The notes under the pieces: model-generated
The model's database searches: none
The model's input: the letters and a program-made list of their open reading frames with translations, nothing else
What the model was told of the DNA's origin: nothing
Program-made: the position numbers and the translations under genes
NCBI GenBank assembly: GCA_963768715.1
Contig: CAVYJC010000007.1
Span: 682,001-746,000 of the forward strand
Length of the DNA stretch: 64,000 bases
DNA from: DATKEJ01 sp963768715
GTDB lineage: Bacteria; Bacteroidota; Rhodothermia; Rhodothermales; DATKEJ01
Direction of reading: 5' to 3'
Shown: piece by piece, positions 17,672 through 26,873 of the stretch
Layout: every line of letters begins with the position of its first letter
Position numbering within the stretch: the first letter of the stretch is position 1

Positions 17672-20313
17672 CGAGCTGATTGATTCAGATCGGCATGGAC
17701 GAAAATACTTGGCTGCAGTTTCTCGAGTCGCTCCTGCGCCTCCAGCGTCTTCGGATCGTCCGGCCCCCGAGCCGTCTGGAGGATCTTGAGTCCCGACTCC
17801 AACAGTTTCTCAGCCTGTTCGCGCTCACCCAGAAGCCCAAGTGTTTCGCCAAGCAGGCTCTTGGCAGTGCCAATGCGCCAGTGTCCTGCCGGAAGCTCCT
17901 TTTCCCGGATTGCGAGTGACTCGCGGAAGCTGGCGGCGGCACCCACGAGATCGCCCAGTTCGAGACAGGATTTCCCGAGCCCATTGAGTGCCCCAGCAAG
18001 AGTTGTTCGATAGTTCTTACCAAGCCTTCGAAATCCCGCTATCGCCAGATTGTAGTACTCGACCGACTCACTGTATTCGCCGTCCTGGCGCAGTACAATG
18101 GCCAGATTGTGATTGCCGATGAGGTAGTCAGGATGGTGTTCGCCTACTGTATTTCTCCAGATGTCAAGTGCCTCCATGAATTCCTTCTTTGCCTCGAGGT
18201 CTTTTCCGACAACGCTTAGGTATAGAGCAAGATTGTTCTTCGCCTTTGCGACCTCATAGTGCTGAACCCCGAATTTCGCCACATAGATGTTAACTACCCG
18301 ACGCATCATGGCTTCGGCCGAGTCTGCACCGAATCTATTTTCGACGACCGGTGCGAGATTTACCAAGGTTGTTGCGAAACTAGGATGAGTGGGCCCTAAG
18401 ATGGATCTCTTTATTTCAAGGGCGGCGTTGAGCAGTTCGCCTGCTCTGAGATACTCTCCCATGTCAACGTATACCAATCCAAGGTCATTGAGAATCCGGG
18501 CGACACTCAGTGTTCTTGGGCCTCCTGCCATCTTCTCAACGTCCAATGCTCTGCGATATAGCACTTCAGCTTCTTTGTACTCTCGAGATCGCCACCGCAC
18601 CCTAGCCTTCAATTGAATTGACGAGGCTACAGCCGAACTCTTGGGTCCGAGCCATCGCTTCCTCATATTGAAGCAAACGTCAGCGAGAGAGTCTGCGATC
18701 TCAAGCCGATTCTGGTCAACAGCAACGAATGCCAATTCCTCCAAAACGTCCGAATAGAGACTGGCGGAGGATCCCGTCGGATTTCCAAGCAATTGAAGGC
18801 TTTTTGCCAGATGAATCTCGGCATCATCATTTGATCCTTGTGAATGCAGGACACGACCTAGCTCGAGGTTGGCGCCAGCTAGAAACTGTTCATCCATTTG
18901 CACGGACGAACTAAGCACCTCGCTCAGTAGATTCTGAGCCTGATGAAAGGCGCCTACCTTCAGGTAGAGACCACCAATCTCTCTGACAATCTTGAGATAT
19001 TCGACGCTCGTAGAGGGCAGATTGGCACGTGCTTGCTTGATTCCCAAATCCAACACCTCGTGTGCGGAAATCGAATTGTCCGTTCGAGTTTCCGGGTCCA
19101 TCACGTTGATCAGTGAGACTAAGTAAGATGAAAGTCCCTGGGCAACGATGGCACGATCGGTGGCGTCACTCCTGGTCTTCACGACAAACATGACGAGCAG
19201 CACTGTCACAAACAGCGTTGCACATAGGGCCGATATTAATGACGCCTTCCTACGGATCTTACTTACCACGGCAGCCTTTCCGGTCAGATGTCTTGCTGAC
19301 GCTGGCTTTTCGTCGATCACGCATTGGATGTCTAGCGCCAACTCCCCGACGGATCGATATCGTTCAAGCTCGCCGGTACTAGTAGCCTTTGTTACTATGG
19401 ACTTTAGATCTAACAAGGATTCGCGGAGATTGAATCGATCTCGTCTAGAGTACCTTTGCGACTCTCCGACCGCTGATCCTTCAGCGGTAATTATGTCGAG
19501 GACCTTACCCAAGGAAAACACATCCCACGAGGTCGAGTGGCCCTGTCCAGAGAGCTGTTCTGGACAGGCAAATCGGGGTGTTGCGAGAACCTCACCGAGA
19601 CTTGTGATAGATGTATCTGCAACCGTTCCGTCGTATTTGGCAATTCCAAAATCGACCAACTTCACGAGTGAATCGTCGGAAACCAGAATATTCCCGGGCT
19701 TCAGATCACGGTGTACAATCAGGTGTCGGTGTGCATGCGAAACAGCCTGGCAGACGTCGATGAATATCGAGAGTCTTTCTCTCAGCCTCAGTTTTGCCTT
19801 TTCGCAATACTCGTCGATAGGCACACCCTCAACATATTCCATGACCAGGTAGGGCATGCCTGACTCGGTCACTCCACCATCGAAAAGCCTCGCTATGTTC
19901 GGATGATCCAATGTCGACAGGATCTGGCGCTCTCGTAAGAATCGGCGCAGCGTGGCCCTGTCCGGAACGAGGCGATCGATAACTTTGATGGCTACGAGTC
20001 GATCGAAATCCTGGACCCGTCGCGCCAGATATACCGCGCCCATCCCACCGCGTCCTATCAGTCGGATGATCTCATAGGGTCCGACTCGATCGGAAGGCTC
20101 AAATTCGGTGCCTATCGGCACGCGATCGCCAAGAATCGGGCGCGTCAGGAATCTCGATGCCTCTGCATCGGCTGCCAGCATCGCCTCGACATCTCGTCTC
20201 AACGATTCGTCGTGGCTACAGGCCTTAGAAAGATATGCTTCTCGGTCGGCATCGCCGAGGTCGACAACGGCATCAAAGATGGCGGCGACCTTCGACCAGT
20301 TCGCGGTCATCAT
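17668..20313 (-). CDS. Membrane Ser/Thr protein kinase with TPR tail
   Basis: An 881-residue receptor-like kinase. Residues 79-340 form the kinase domain: glycine loop GRGGMG at 88-92, Lys110, HRDLKPGN at 201, DFG at 221-223, and an APE-like CPEQL near 250. A single membrane helix spans about 358-378, after basic residues. The remainder, about 500 residues outside the membrane or in the periplasm, is made of tetratricopeptide repeats (for example EAEVLYRRALDVEK, YNLAIVLRQDGEY). This architecture is common in Bacteroidota, Acidobacteria and Rhodothermota, often beside an ECF sigma factor; none is seen here. The frame is intact. A similar but split paralogue follows upstream. Confidence 0.9.
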   Translation of the reverse strand: MMTANWSKVAAIFDAVVDLGDADREAYLSKACSHDESLRRDVEAMLAADAEASRFLTRPILGDRVPIGTEFEPSDRVGPYEIIRLIGRGGMGAVYLARRVQDFDRLVAIKVIDRLVPDRATLRRFLRERQILSTLDHPNIARLFDGGVTESGMPYLVMEYVEGVPIDEYCEKAKLRLRERLSIFIDVCQAVSHAHRHLIVHRDLKPGNILVSDDSLVKLVDFGIAKYDGTVADTSITSLGEVLATPRFACPEQLSGQGHSTSWDVFSLGKVLDIITAEGSAVGESQRYSRRDRFNLRESLLDLKSIVTKATSTGELERYRSVGELALDIQCVIDEKPASARHLTGKAAVVSKIRRKASLISALCATLFVTVLLVMFVVKTRSDATDRAIVAQGLSSYLVSLINVMDPETRTDNSISAHEVLDLGIKQARANLPSTSVEYLKIVREIGGLYLKVGAFHQAQNLLSEVLSSSVQMDEQFLAGANLELGRVLHSQGSNDDAEIHLAKSLQLLGNPTGSSASLYSDVLEELAFVAVDQNRLEIADSLADVCFNMRKRWLGPKSSAVASSIQLKARVRWRSREYKEAEVLYRRALDVEKMAGGPRTLSVARILNDLGLVYVDMGEYLRAGELLNAALEIKRSILGPTHPSFATTLVNLAPVVENRFGADSAEAMMRRVVNIYVAKFGVQHYEVAKAKNNLALYLSVVGKDLEAKKEFMEALDIWRNTVGEHHPDYLIGNHNLAIVLRQDGEYSESVEYYNLAIAGFRRLGKNYRTTLAGALNGLGKSCLELGDLVGAAASFRESLAIREKELPAGHWRIGTAKSLLGETLGLLGEREQAEKLLESGLKILQTARGPDDPKTLEAQERLEKLQPSIFVHADLNQSAR

Positions 20314-20490
20314 TGGAAGGTCCGGTTCGCCTAACGTGGAGGCAGTGATTTGGACGGCTCACCGAGTTCCAGTAACAATTGCAGAGTACCCACTAGGGAT
20401 AACTAATGCAATTGGCTCGTTAGTTGATAGCCAACGTATTGTTATCTAATCTCGCGAGATCTGCGCGTCAAACCGGCCAATGTCGGTTGA

Positions 20491-23237
20491 TTAGGAATCG
20501 CGCGACCTCAAGAATGACTTGAGTCGCGCTTCTGCTTCCAGTGTCTTTTCATCATTCTCTCCGCGAGCGGTAATCAAGATCGCGAGACCGCTCCTAAGCC
20601 GGAGTTCAGCTTCTTTTGGATTGCCCGTTCTTTCCAAAACCTCCCCCAGCAAGCTTTCGGCGGTACCGATGCGCCAATGGCCATGGGGTAGGATTTGCTG
20701 ACGGATCTCAAGGCTCTCGCGGAGTGCCCCTTCCGCATCCACATCCCGGCCTAAATCCACGTACACCTTTGCCAAACCGATCAAGGCACCTGCAAGCTGT
20801 GAAGAGTATCTTGGTAGGTTGGCGCGGTATCCGTCCAGTGACCTCTCGTACAGCATTCTCGAATCCTCGAGGTTGCCCCGATCCCGCAGCAACATGGCAA
20901 GGTTGTGCTCACCGACAGCCAAATCTGGGTGGTTGGCCGGGAGTGTCTCAGACCAAACATCAATGGCCTCCCTATAGAATCTTTCCGCTCTAGCGGTGTC
21001 TCCCTCAGCTTCAAAGATCTCGGCCAGATTGTTCTTCGTTTGGGCGACACTTGCGTGAGAGTCTCCAAACCTCGCGGTCTGAATAGACAAAGCCTCCTCA
21101 AGAAGATTCTTCGCCTCACGTGTCTCACCCATCTTGCTCAACAGAGTTCCGAGATTCACCATGGTCGTGGCCACACTCGGATGGTGAGTCCCAAGCTTAA
21201 TCCTCTTGATCTCCAACGCCCTTCTGAAGAGTTGCTCCGCCTCTTGGAAATTCCCTCGCTCCCAACCGATAAGTCCCAGGTTGTTAAGAGTTGATGCTAC
21301 CTGCAAATGATCCGGTCCAAGAGTTTCTCGCTGTATGGAAAGGGCCAGCTTGTAAAGTCTCTCAGCTCCTTCCAAGTCATCAACCTTTCGCAGAATTTGA
21401 GCCTTCACGTTGAGACTCAAAGCTACAGTCTCGTGTCTCTCTCCGTGGACGACCGTTCTTATCCGTATTGCCTCATCGACCAGTGAGTCAGCCCTTGCCA
21501 ACTCATTTGTATCCAACGCCAGCAAGGAGAGTTGGTGAAGACACTCGGCAACTTCTTCACTTTCATGACCTAGTAGGCGTTCACGAAGAGAAAGAGCGTC
21601 GTCGTACAATTCTCGTGCTTGTTCCAGACGTCCCTGAGAATGCATCGAGTTCGCCAATCCGTAATATATCTCTGCCAGTCGAACACCTCCGAGACCGCCA
21701 GCATTTCCCAAAGCCTCCCGGTGGATGATCTCGGCACTGGAGTAGACGCCGATTTTCGAATAGAGTGAGCCAAGTAGGTTAAGAACTCTGGCAAGTTGAT
21801 CGGGCTGCGAAGCTAATTGCTCTCGCGCATTCTTGACCCCAGCATCGAGAATTTCTCGCGCGGTTATCGTTGTGTCCGCTGCGAGTTCCGGATCAGAGAC
21901 ATCAAAGAGGGTAACCATGATAGCTGTACAGTTCCTTGGCTGCATCCCTCTCACGTTTGACCTGTTCCGCTTGATTGAGGATTGCAACAAATGCCACCAG
22001 ACCCACACAAGACGAAGGCCACTCCCGCACTCACCCCGAATCGGTGCCGTTGGACAAACTTGGAGGCTCGGTAACGAAACGTGTCTCGTTGCGCGCGTAC
22101 GGGCAACTCATGCAGAAACCGATAGATATCCTCCGAAAACTGGTCAACAGACTGGTATCGCCTGTCGGGCTCCTTTCGGAGCGCCATCATGATGATGTTG
22201 TCGAGATCGCCCTTAAGCCGACGCCTGATTTTGAGTTTCGATGCGCCATTCAGATTCAGTGTCGTACTCTCCCGTACCAACCGCGCGCTAGGCCTCGTCG
22301 GCTCTTCCTCACAAACGATGCGCTCGACTTCGTACGGCGCCTTGTCCTTCGTCGAATAGGGACTTTCACCGGTTAACAATCTGTATAGAACCACACCTAA
22401 TGAGTACACATCCGTCGAGGTGGTAATCAATCCTCCACGGACTTGCTCTGGGCTTGCATATTCAGGTGTCATCCAACGGCTTGCTGTAACCGTCATGGGG
22501 GCATCGGTCGCGCCCCCATCATCGTAGTCGAGCAGCTTGGCGATACCGAAATCGAGCAGCTTTGGCTCGCCTTCCGCCGTGACAAGAATGTTGCTCGGCT
22601 TGATGTCCCTGTGAACGACGAGGTTCTGGTGGGCGAACTGAACGGCCCGGAAAACCTTTTGGAAAAGCTTGAGGCGACCTTTGAGATCGAGGGCCTGCAT
22701 CTCACAGTAGGTGTCGATCGGAACGCCGTCCACATATTCCATGACGAGGTACGGAAGTCCCTCGTCAGTCGACCCCCCGTCTATCAGATGTGCGATGTTC
22801 GGGTGGGAGAGACGGCCGAGAATCTCCCGCTCCTTTCTGAAGCGATCCTGCCGTCTGCGGCCCTGGAAACTCCGGATAATCTTAACCGCGACCTGCTTCT
22901 CAAAAAGATCATCGTCCCTACGGGCCAAATAGACCGTACCCATTCCCCCTTCGCCAATGAGATGCTCTATTCGATAGACGCCGAGTTTCCGGCCTGTAAA
23001 ATCGTCGTCGGGTCGCCCTTCTTCAGGGATCGCCTGCATCGGTAGGTCACGGACACTGGCGATCTCCTCTTCGAGAAATGTGCCTGCCTCCTCGTGTGCC
23101 CGGAGGAGCTCTTCCACCTCCTGCAACAGTTCTTCGTCCCCGTTGCAGCCATCAAGCAGCAAACGCCGTCGCTTGTGCGGCGGCGTCTCCATGGCAGCCG
23201 AAAACAGCTCTTTAACCTGCGTCCAATGCTCTCCCAT
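20491..23237 (-). CDS. Second Ser/Thr protein kinase with TPR tail, two +1 frameshifts
   Basis: The kinase half starts at 23237 (MGEHWTQVKELFSAAMETPP). The glycine loop is GEGGMG at residues 95-100, with Lys119, HRDIKPSN at 209 and DFG at 229-231. The frame runs into the membrane helix (VSAGVAFVL) and then shifts at about 22006; the next frame reads VGLVAFVAILNQAEQVKRE. It shifts again near 21930 into MVTLFDVSDPELAADTTIT and about nine TPR units to 20491. Removing two bases gives 915 codons, close to the 881-residue neighbour. If the breaks are real, a soluble TPR protein could start at the ATG near 21918 and the kinase would end inside its helix. Same strand as the neighbour, about 180 bases upstream of it. 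Confidence 0.85.
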
Positions 23238-23432
23238 TCGAATGATACTCCGCGAACACCCGCCATGATCCTCTAGGGCAAGGCGGTAAAGTCGAGGCTT
23301 GTGCGAATTAAACTAGTGCACATGTTTCAACTTGAGCCCAAGGTGGAGCCATGCCCACTGCCGTTTTGCTGAAAATTGGCTCGGTCACTCTTATATCTCG
23401 CCGAACCAAGCGTGCGCTCGCCGCAAGATGCC

Positions 23433-23627
23433 CTAGTCGCCCTCGTCTTTCCCGGAGGTCATACTGTCATCCTTCGACAGCACCTGGTCCGTGTTCTTCG
23501 TCTGCTGGAAAACGTACTCGGTCGTCGCGCTGTCTTCGGGCGCAACGGTCGTGCTGCATGCCGAAATCGATCCGACGACCAGAAACATGCAGGCCAGGCC
23601 GGTGAGGTTCTTCAATGTTGCTTTCAT
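23433..23627 (-). CDS. Small lipoprotein, array copy 5 (distinct tail)
   Basis: A 64-residue protein starting MKATLKNLTGLACMFLVVG with the lipobox GSISAC, so Cys24 should be lipidated and the mature peptide is about 40 residues. The mature part (STTVAPEDSATTEYVFQQ then TKNTDQVLSK) is polar and unfamiliar. Unlike the other copies it ends DDSMTSGKDEGD, marking it as the downstream end of the array. Function unknown; size and anchoring recall entericidin-like or envelope-stress lipoproteins, without sequence evidence for either. Confidence 0.8.
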   Translation of the reverse strand: MKATLKNLTGLACMFLVVGSISACSTTVAPEDSATTEYVFQQTKNTDQVLSKDDSMTSGKDEGD

Positions 23628-23874
23628 GACTACTGTGAGATTGGAGGTTTGGTGGTTCGTAGAGGTTCTGTCTCAGTCTTCCTCGGTCTTGGCACCGGTT
23701 CCCGACGCATCTGTGGTCCTTCGACAGCACCTGGTCCGTGTTCTTCGTCTGCTGGAAAACGTACTCGGTCGTCGCGCTGTCTTCGGGCGCAACGGTCGTG
23801 CTGCATGCCGAAATCGATCCGACGACCAGAAACATGCAGGCCAGGCCGGTGAGGTTCTTCAATGTTGCTTTCAT
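23467..23874 (-). CDS. Small lipoprotein, array copy 4 (tail frameshifted, reads into copy 5)
   Basis: The first 52 codons are identical to copy 5 through QVLSK. A one-base insertion relative to copy 3 then changes the tail to DHRCVGNRCQDRGRLRQ. The normal stop near 23673 is bypassed and the frame continues antisense-free through the next unit in an alternative frame to 23467, giving 135 residues. The same insertion occurs in copy 2, so it is a shared inherited variant rather than an isolated read error. Whether the longer product is stable is unknown. Confidence 0.65.
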   Translation of the reverse strand: MKATLKNLTGLACMFLVVGSISACSTTVAPEDSATTEYVFQQTKNTDQVLSKDHRCVGNRCQDRGRLRQNLYEPPNLQSHSSHESNIEEPHRPGLHVSGRRIDFGMQHDRCARRQRDDRVRFPADEEHGPGAVEG

Positions 23875-23876
23875 GA

Positions 23877-24368
23877 CTACTGTGAGATTGGAGGTTTGGA
23901 GGTTCGTATAGGTTCTGTCGTCAGTCTTCCTCGGTCTTGGCACCGGTTCCCGACGCATCCTGGCTCTTGGACAGCACCTGGTCCGTGTTCTTCGTCTGCT
24001 GGAAAACGTACTCGGTCGTCGCGCTGTCTTCGGGCGCAACGGTCGTGCTGCATGCCGAAATCGATCCGACGACCAGAAACATGCAGGCCAGGCCGGTGAG
24101 GTTCTTCAATGTTGCTTTCATGACTACTGTGAGATTGGAGGTTTGGAGGTTCGTATAGGTTCTGTCTCAGTCTTCCTCGGTCTTGGCACCGGTTCCCGAC
24201 GCATCTGTGGTCCTTCGACAGCACCTGGTCCGTGTTCTTCGTCTGCTGGAAAACGTACTCGGTCGTCGCGCTGTCTTCGGGCGCAACGGTCGTGCTGCAT
24301 GCCGAAATCGATCCGACGACCAGAAACATGCAGGCCAGGCCGGTGAGGTTCTTCAATGTTGCTTTCAT
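23877..24368 (-). CDS. Small lipoprotein, array copy 2 (tail frameshifted, reads into copy 3)
   Basis: The N-terminal 52 residues equal those of copies 3 and 4 (lipobox GSISAC). The tail carries the same one-base insertion as copy 4, giving DHRCVGNRCQDRGRLRQ, and the frame stays open across copy 3 to 23877 for 163 residues. The normal stop position would be 24167. The alternative-frame tail adds two cysteines, which may matter if the protein reaches an oxidising compartment. Confidence 0.65.
   Translation of the reverse strand: MKATLKNLTGLACMFLVVGSISACSTTVAPEDSATTEYVFQQTKNTDQVLSKDHRCVGNRCQDRGRLRQNLYEPPNLQSHSSHESNIEEPHRPGLHVSGRRIDFGMQHDRCARRQRDDRVRFPADEEHGPGAVQEPGCVGNRCQDRGRLTTEPIRTSKPPISQ
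23921..24121 (-). CDS. Small lipoprotein, array copy 3
   Basis: A 66-residue lipoprotein identical to copies 2 and 4 through QVLSK, then ending SQDASGTGAKTEED. It has the lipobox GSISAC and no frameshift, so it probably shows the ancestral tail. The spacer to copy 4 is nearly identical to the other spacers, so each copy may carry its own ribosome site but no obvious separate promoter. Confidence 0.8.
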   Translation of the reverse strand: MKATLKNLTGLACMFLVVGSISACSTTVAPEDSATTEYVFQQTKNTDQVLSKSQDASGTGAKTEED

Positions 24369-24414
24369 GACTACTGTGAGATTGGAGGTTTGGAGGTTCG
24401 TAGAGGTTCTGTCG

Positions 24415-24618
24415 TCAGTCTTCCTCGGTCTTGCACCGGTTCCCGACGCATCCGTGGTCCTTGGACAGCACCTGGTCCGTGTTCTTCGTCTGCTGGAAAA
24501 CGTACTCGGTCGTCGCGCTGTCTTCGGGCGCAACGGTCGTGCTGCATGCCGAAATCGATCCGGCAAGCAGGAGGAGGCATCCAGCGGAAATGATGAAATT
24601 GTGGGCACTCTTGGACAT
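24415..24618 (-). CDS. Small lipoprotein, array copy 1 (distinct signal peptide)
   Basis: A 67-residue lipoprotein starting MSKSAHNFIISAGCLLLLAG, followed by the lipobox GSISAC shared with the other copies. The signal peptide is unrelated in sequence to copies 2-5, while the mature core is the same. The tail has the +1 insertion seen in copies 2 and 4 plus a one-base deletion nine codons later, so the frame is restored and the protein ends CVGNRCKTEED. It is the promoter-proximal copy. Confidence 0.8.
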   Translation of the reverse strand: MSKSAHNFIISAGCLLLLAGSISACSTTVAPEDSATTEYVFQQTKNTDQVLSKDHGCVGNRCKTEED

Positions 24619-25085
24619 GGTATTCCCCGACAGGTTAGTGCGAATTCAATCCATGTAAACACTTCGTTTACACATAGTTACTTCCCTAACACACGTTCCG
24701 CGAACGTGCGACTTCCGGTTGATGCCGGCCACCTCAGTCCCTCTGCCTCCAACCGGCGTAGCTTTCCTAGCGTATAAATGTGGCAATTAATCGACTAAAT
24801 TTCAAGTACTTGAACACATCTTACGTCCAACATGTACATGTTTTGCCGCCAGACAGATGCATATAGGTCGAGACCGGCATCGCACGACGATCTTTCCCCC
24901 AGGATGCAATCCTGACGGCAGGGTATAGCTATGCTTATCGTTTACTCCGCGTAAAACCCGAGTGAAATGGATCATCCGTACGGGACGGTTCGAGTGCTGG
25001 TCGCTGCCAGTTTCAACGAAACCAAAGGGCATGGCGTCACGTTGGTGTTTCTGTTCAGCGGGCCGGCCGCATCTCAGTGGTACCT
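24619..25085. promoter_or_regulatory. AT-rich intergenic region with three palindromes
   Basis: This 467-base divergent gap separates the lipoprotein array from the TPR lipoprotein gene. It contains TGTAAAC-ACTTC-GTTTACA at 24654-24672, TTCAAGTACTTGAA at 24801-24814 and AACATGTACATGTT at 24829-24842. The last two are perfect 14-mers sharing the core CANGTACNTG, with centres 28 bases apart, about 2.7 helical turns. They look like operator sites for a dimeric regulator. No gene is visible in the gap. Confidence 0.5.
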
Positions 25086-26834
25086 ATGCAGAAGTTCCTT
25101 TGTCGTCAGGTTGTGACGGTGCTCTTTGTCTCGGGGTGTGCGACATCGTTTGCGCCACCCGAAACGGCGACGTCGTTGACGAAAGGTCCGCAGGCCATCG
25201 CGATTGTTGACACCGACAACGTGCGGCTCCAGCAGCTGTTCATTCGGGGATTAACCCGGGCGCTCGTCGACGACCACAAGCAGGCCATCTTTCTTTTCGA
25301 GCAGGCAATCCAGCTCGATGCGCGCCAGCCTGCGATCCAGACTGCACTGGCGGAATCCCACGCCGCTCTGAACGAGCTCGATGCCGCAATCTATTATGCG
25401 ACACAAGCTGTCAGGCTGGATCCCACCAATAGACCCTATACGATCCTTCTTGGCGAACTGCTGCATCGAGCCGGCAGCAACGAGGAATCTCTTTCGGTGC
25501 TGAAAGACTGGATCGCGAAACATCCGGACGACGTGGACACACATTTCAAAACCGCGGATCTACTGGCTGAGCTTGGCAGGCAACAGGAAGCCCTTGACAT
25601 CTATCTCAATCTTCTCAAAGGCCAAGGGGATGAAATGCCGATCCGCTACCGGATGCTGCAGCTGTACAATGGGCTGGGAGATCTGGAAGGGATGAGGAAC
25701 ACAGCCAAGCGCATGCTGGCGATCGACCCGACGGACAACTCGCTGCGGCGCCTTCTAGCCGAGGTGTATGTTGAGATGGACAGTACCGGCGCGGCAATAG
25801 GTGTGCTTCACGAGGCCGTCACCGACGATCCGACGGACATGGGCGCGACCTTGCTGCTGTCGAAGCTCTATCGCGAAGTGGGACGCGATACGGACGCCGA
25901 GGCGCTTGTGCATTCCTTGTCGGAAAGTTCGCCGGGACGCCCAGCGGACCGCATGACACTTGCATCGGATCTCTATGCCCGGTCGGCCTCAGATGTATTG
26001 GCCGCGCAGCGTGCCGAAGAACTCCTCGGCCAGATGCTGGAGGAGGGCATCAAAACTCCCGATGTTCTTTTCATGCTGGGAGATCTTCGATACCGAAGCG
26101 CCGAGTACCTTCCTGCCGCCCCCCTGCTCTTACAGGCCGCCGAAGCCGAGCCGAGGCGCGTCGATGCATGGTCGAGAGCGGCCCTTTCGTACCTGAAGGG
26201 AGGAGCATTTGATCGCGCGCTTGCCGTTGCCGAAGAAGCGCTCGTTCTTTTCCCGGGTCAATACGCGCTACTCCGCGTAGCTGGTCAGGCCTCGTTGCGC
26301 GAGAGCAACCCGGAGCAGGCGATCAAGTATTCAGCTTACGCACTGGAAGTCTTCGACCAGGATCCCGACGCATCTCAAGACGAGACAGTTGAGATGTACC
26401 TGCTTCAGGCATCCGCGTACCGGGAACTCGGGCTCCCCGAAAGCGCCGAAAAGGCACTCAGGAAGGCGCTGGGGATTTCACCCGAGAATGCCCAGGCAAA
26501 TTACTGGCTCGTCTTCAGCCTGCTGGACCAGGACAGCAGGCATGAAGAGGCCCGTCGCATCGCCAAGAGATGTCATGAGAGGGATCCCGGCAATCCTATG
26601 TTCCTCGACGCAATGGGCTGGATCGAACACGTTGCCGGCAACAACCCCTTGGCACTGGATTGGCTCAACCGGGCGATTGCCATCGACGAAAAGGATCCGC
26701 GCAGCCAGGAGCACCTCGGTGACGTCTATTCGGCGCTCGACAACACAGAAGCGGCCAGGGTGCATTGGCAAAAGGCGCTCAAGCTCGAGCCCGGCCGCGT
26801 TGCGCTGAAGGCCAAGATCGACCAACATCCATAG
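25086..26834 (+). CDS. TPR-repeat lipoprotein
   Basis: A 582-residue protein beginning MQKFLCRQVVTVLFVSGC, with a lipobox at VSGC, followed by about a dozen tetratricopeptide repeats (for example AIYYATQAVRLDPTNRPY, LDWLNRAIAIDEKDPRSQ). A GTG three codons earlier gives a slightly longer frame; the ATG at 25086 fits the signal peptide better. TPR lipoproteins are scaffolds for envelope complexes. It is followed after 39 bases by a DUF4292 lipoprotein gene and an EnvC-like gene on the same strand; this set suggests an envelope-biogenesis operon. Confidence 0.85.
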   Translation: MQKFLCRQVVTVLFVSGCATSFAPPETATSLTKGPQAIAIVDTDNVRLQQLFIRGLTRALVDDHKQAIFLFEQAIQLDARQPAIQTALAESHAALNELDAAIYYATQAVRLDPTNRPYTILLGELLHRAGSNEESLSVLKDWIAKHPDDVDTHFKTADLLAELGRQQEALDIYLNLLKGQGDEMPIRYRMLQLYNGLGDLEGMRNTAKRMLAIDPTDNSLRRLLAEVYVEMDSTGAAIGVLHEAVTDDPTDMGATLLLSKLYREVGRDTDAEALVHSLSESSPGRPADRMTLASDLYARSASDVLAAQRAEELLGQMLEEGIKTPDVLFMLGDLRYRSAEYLPAAPLLLQAAEAEPRRVDAWSRAALSYLKGGAFDRALAVAEEALVLFPGQYALLRVAGQASLRESNPEQAIKYSAYALEVFDQDPDASQDETVEMYLLQASAYRELGLPESAEKALRKALGISPENAQANYWLVFSLLDQDSRHEEARRIAKRCHERDPGNPMFLDAMGWIEHVAGNNPLALDWLNRAIAIDEKDPRSQEHLGDVYSALDNTEAARVHWQKALKLEPGRVALKAKIDQHP

Positions 26835-26873
26835 ACCCGCCTTGGATTTGACCGAGGGATCAACCTCCACGCG

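Larger units (their letters stand above)
23433..24618 (-). repeat. Five-copy tandem array of small lipoprotein genes, 247-bp period
   Basis: Gene starts lie at 24618, 24368, 24121, 23874 and 23627; the last four are exactly 247 bases apart and the first is 250 away. Each unit carries a gene of about 65 codons plus roughly 45 bases of spacer, and copies 2-4 are nearly identical including the spacer. Copy 1 has a different signal-peptide region and copy 5 a different C-terminal end, as expected if unequal crossing-over between two flanking ancestral copies produced the middle ones. This is not a CRISPR array: the repeats are long, coding and contiguous. Confidence 0.9.

Noticed and set aside
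22200..23045. Plus-strand open frames opposite the kinase genes
   Set aside because: They are antisense shadows of the kinase domain with no independent support.
23433..24618. Repeat array considered as a CRISPR locus
   Set aside because: The repeat unit is about 247 bases, codes for a lipoprotein, and has no short unique spacers or cas genes.
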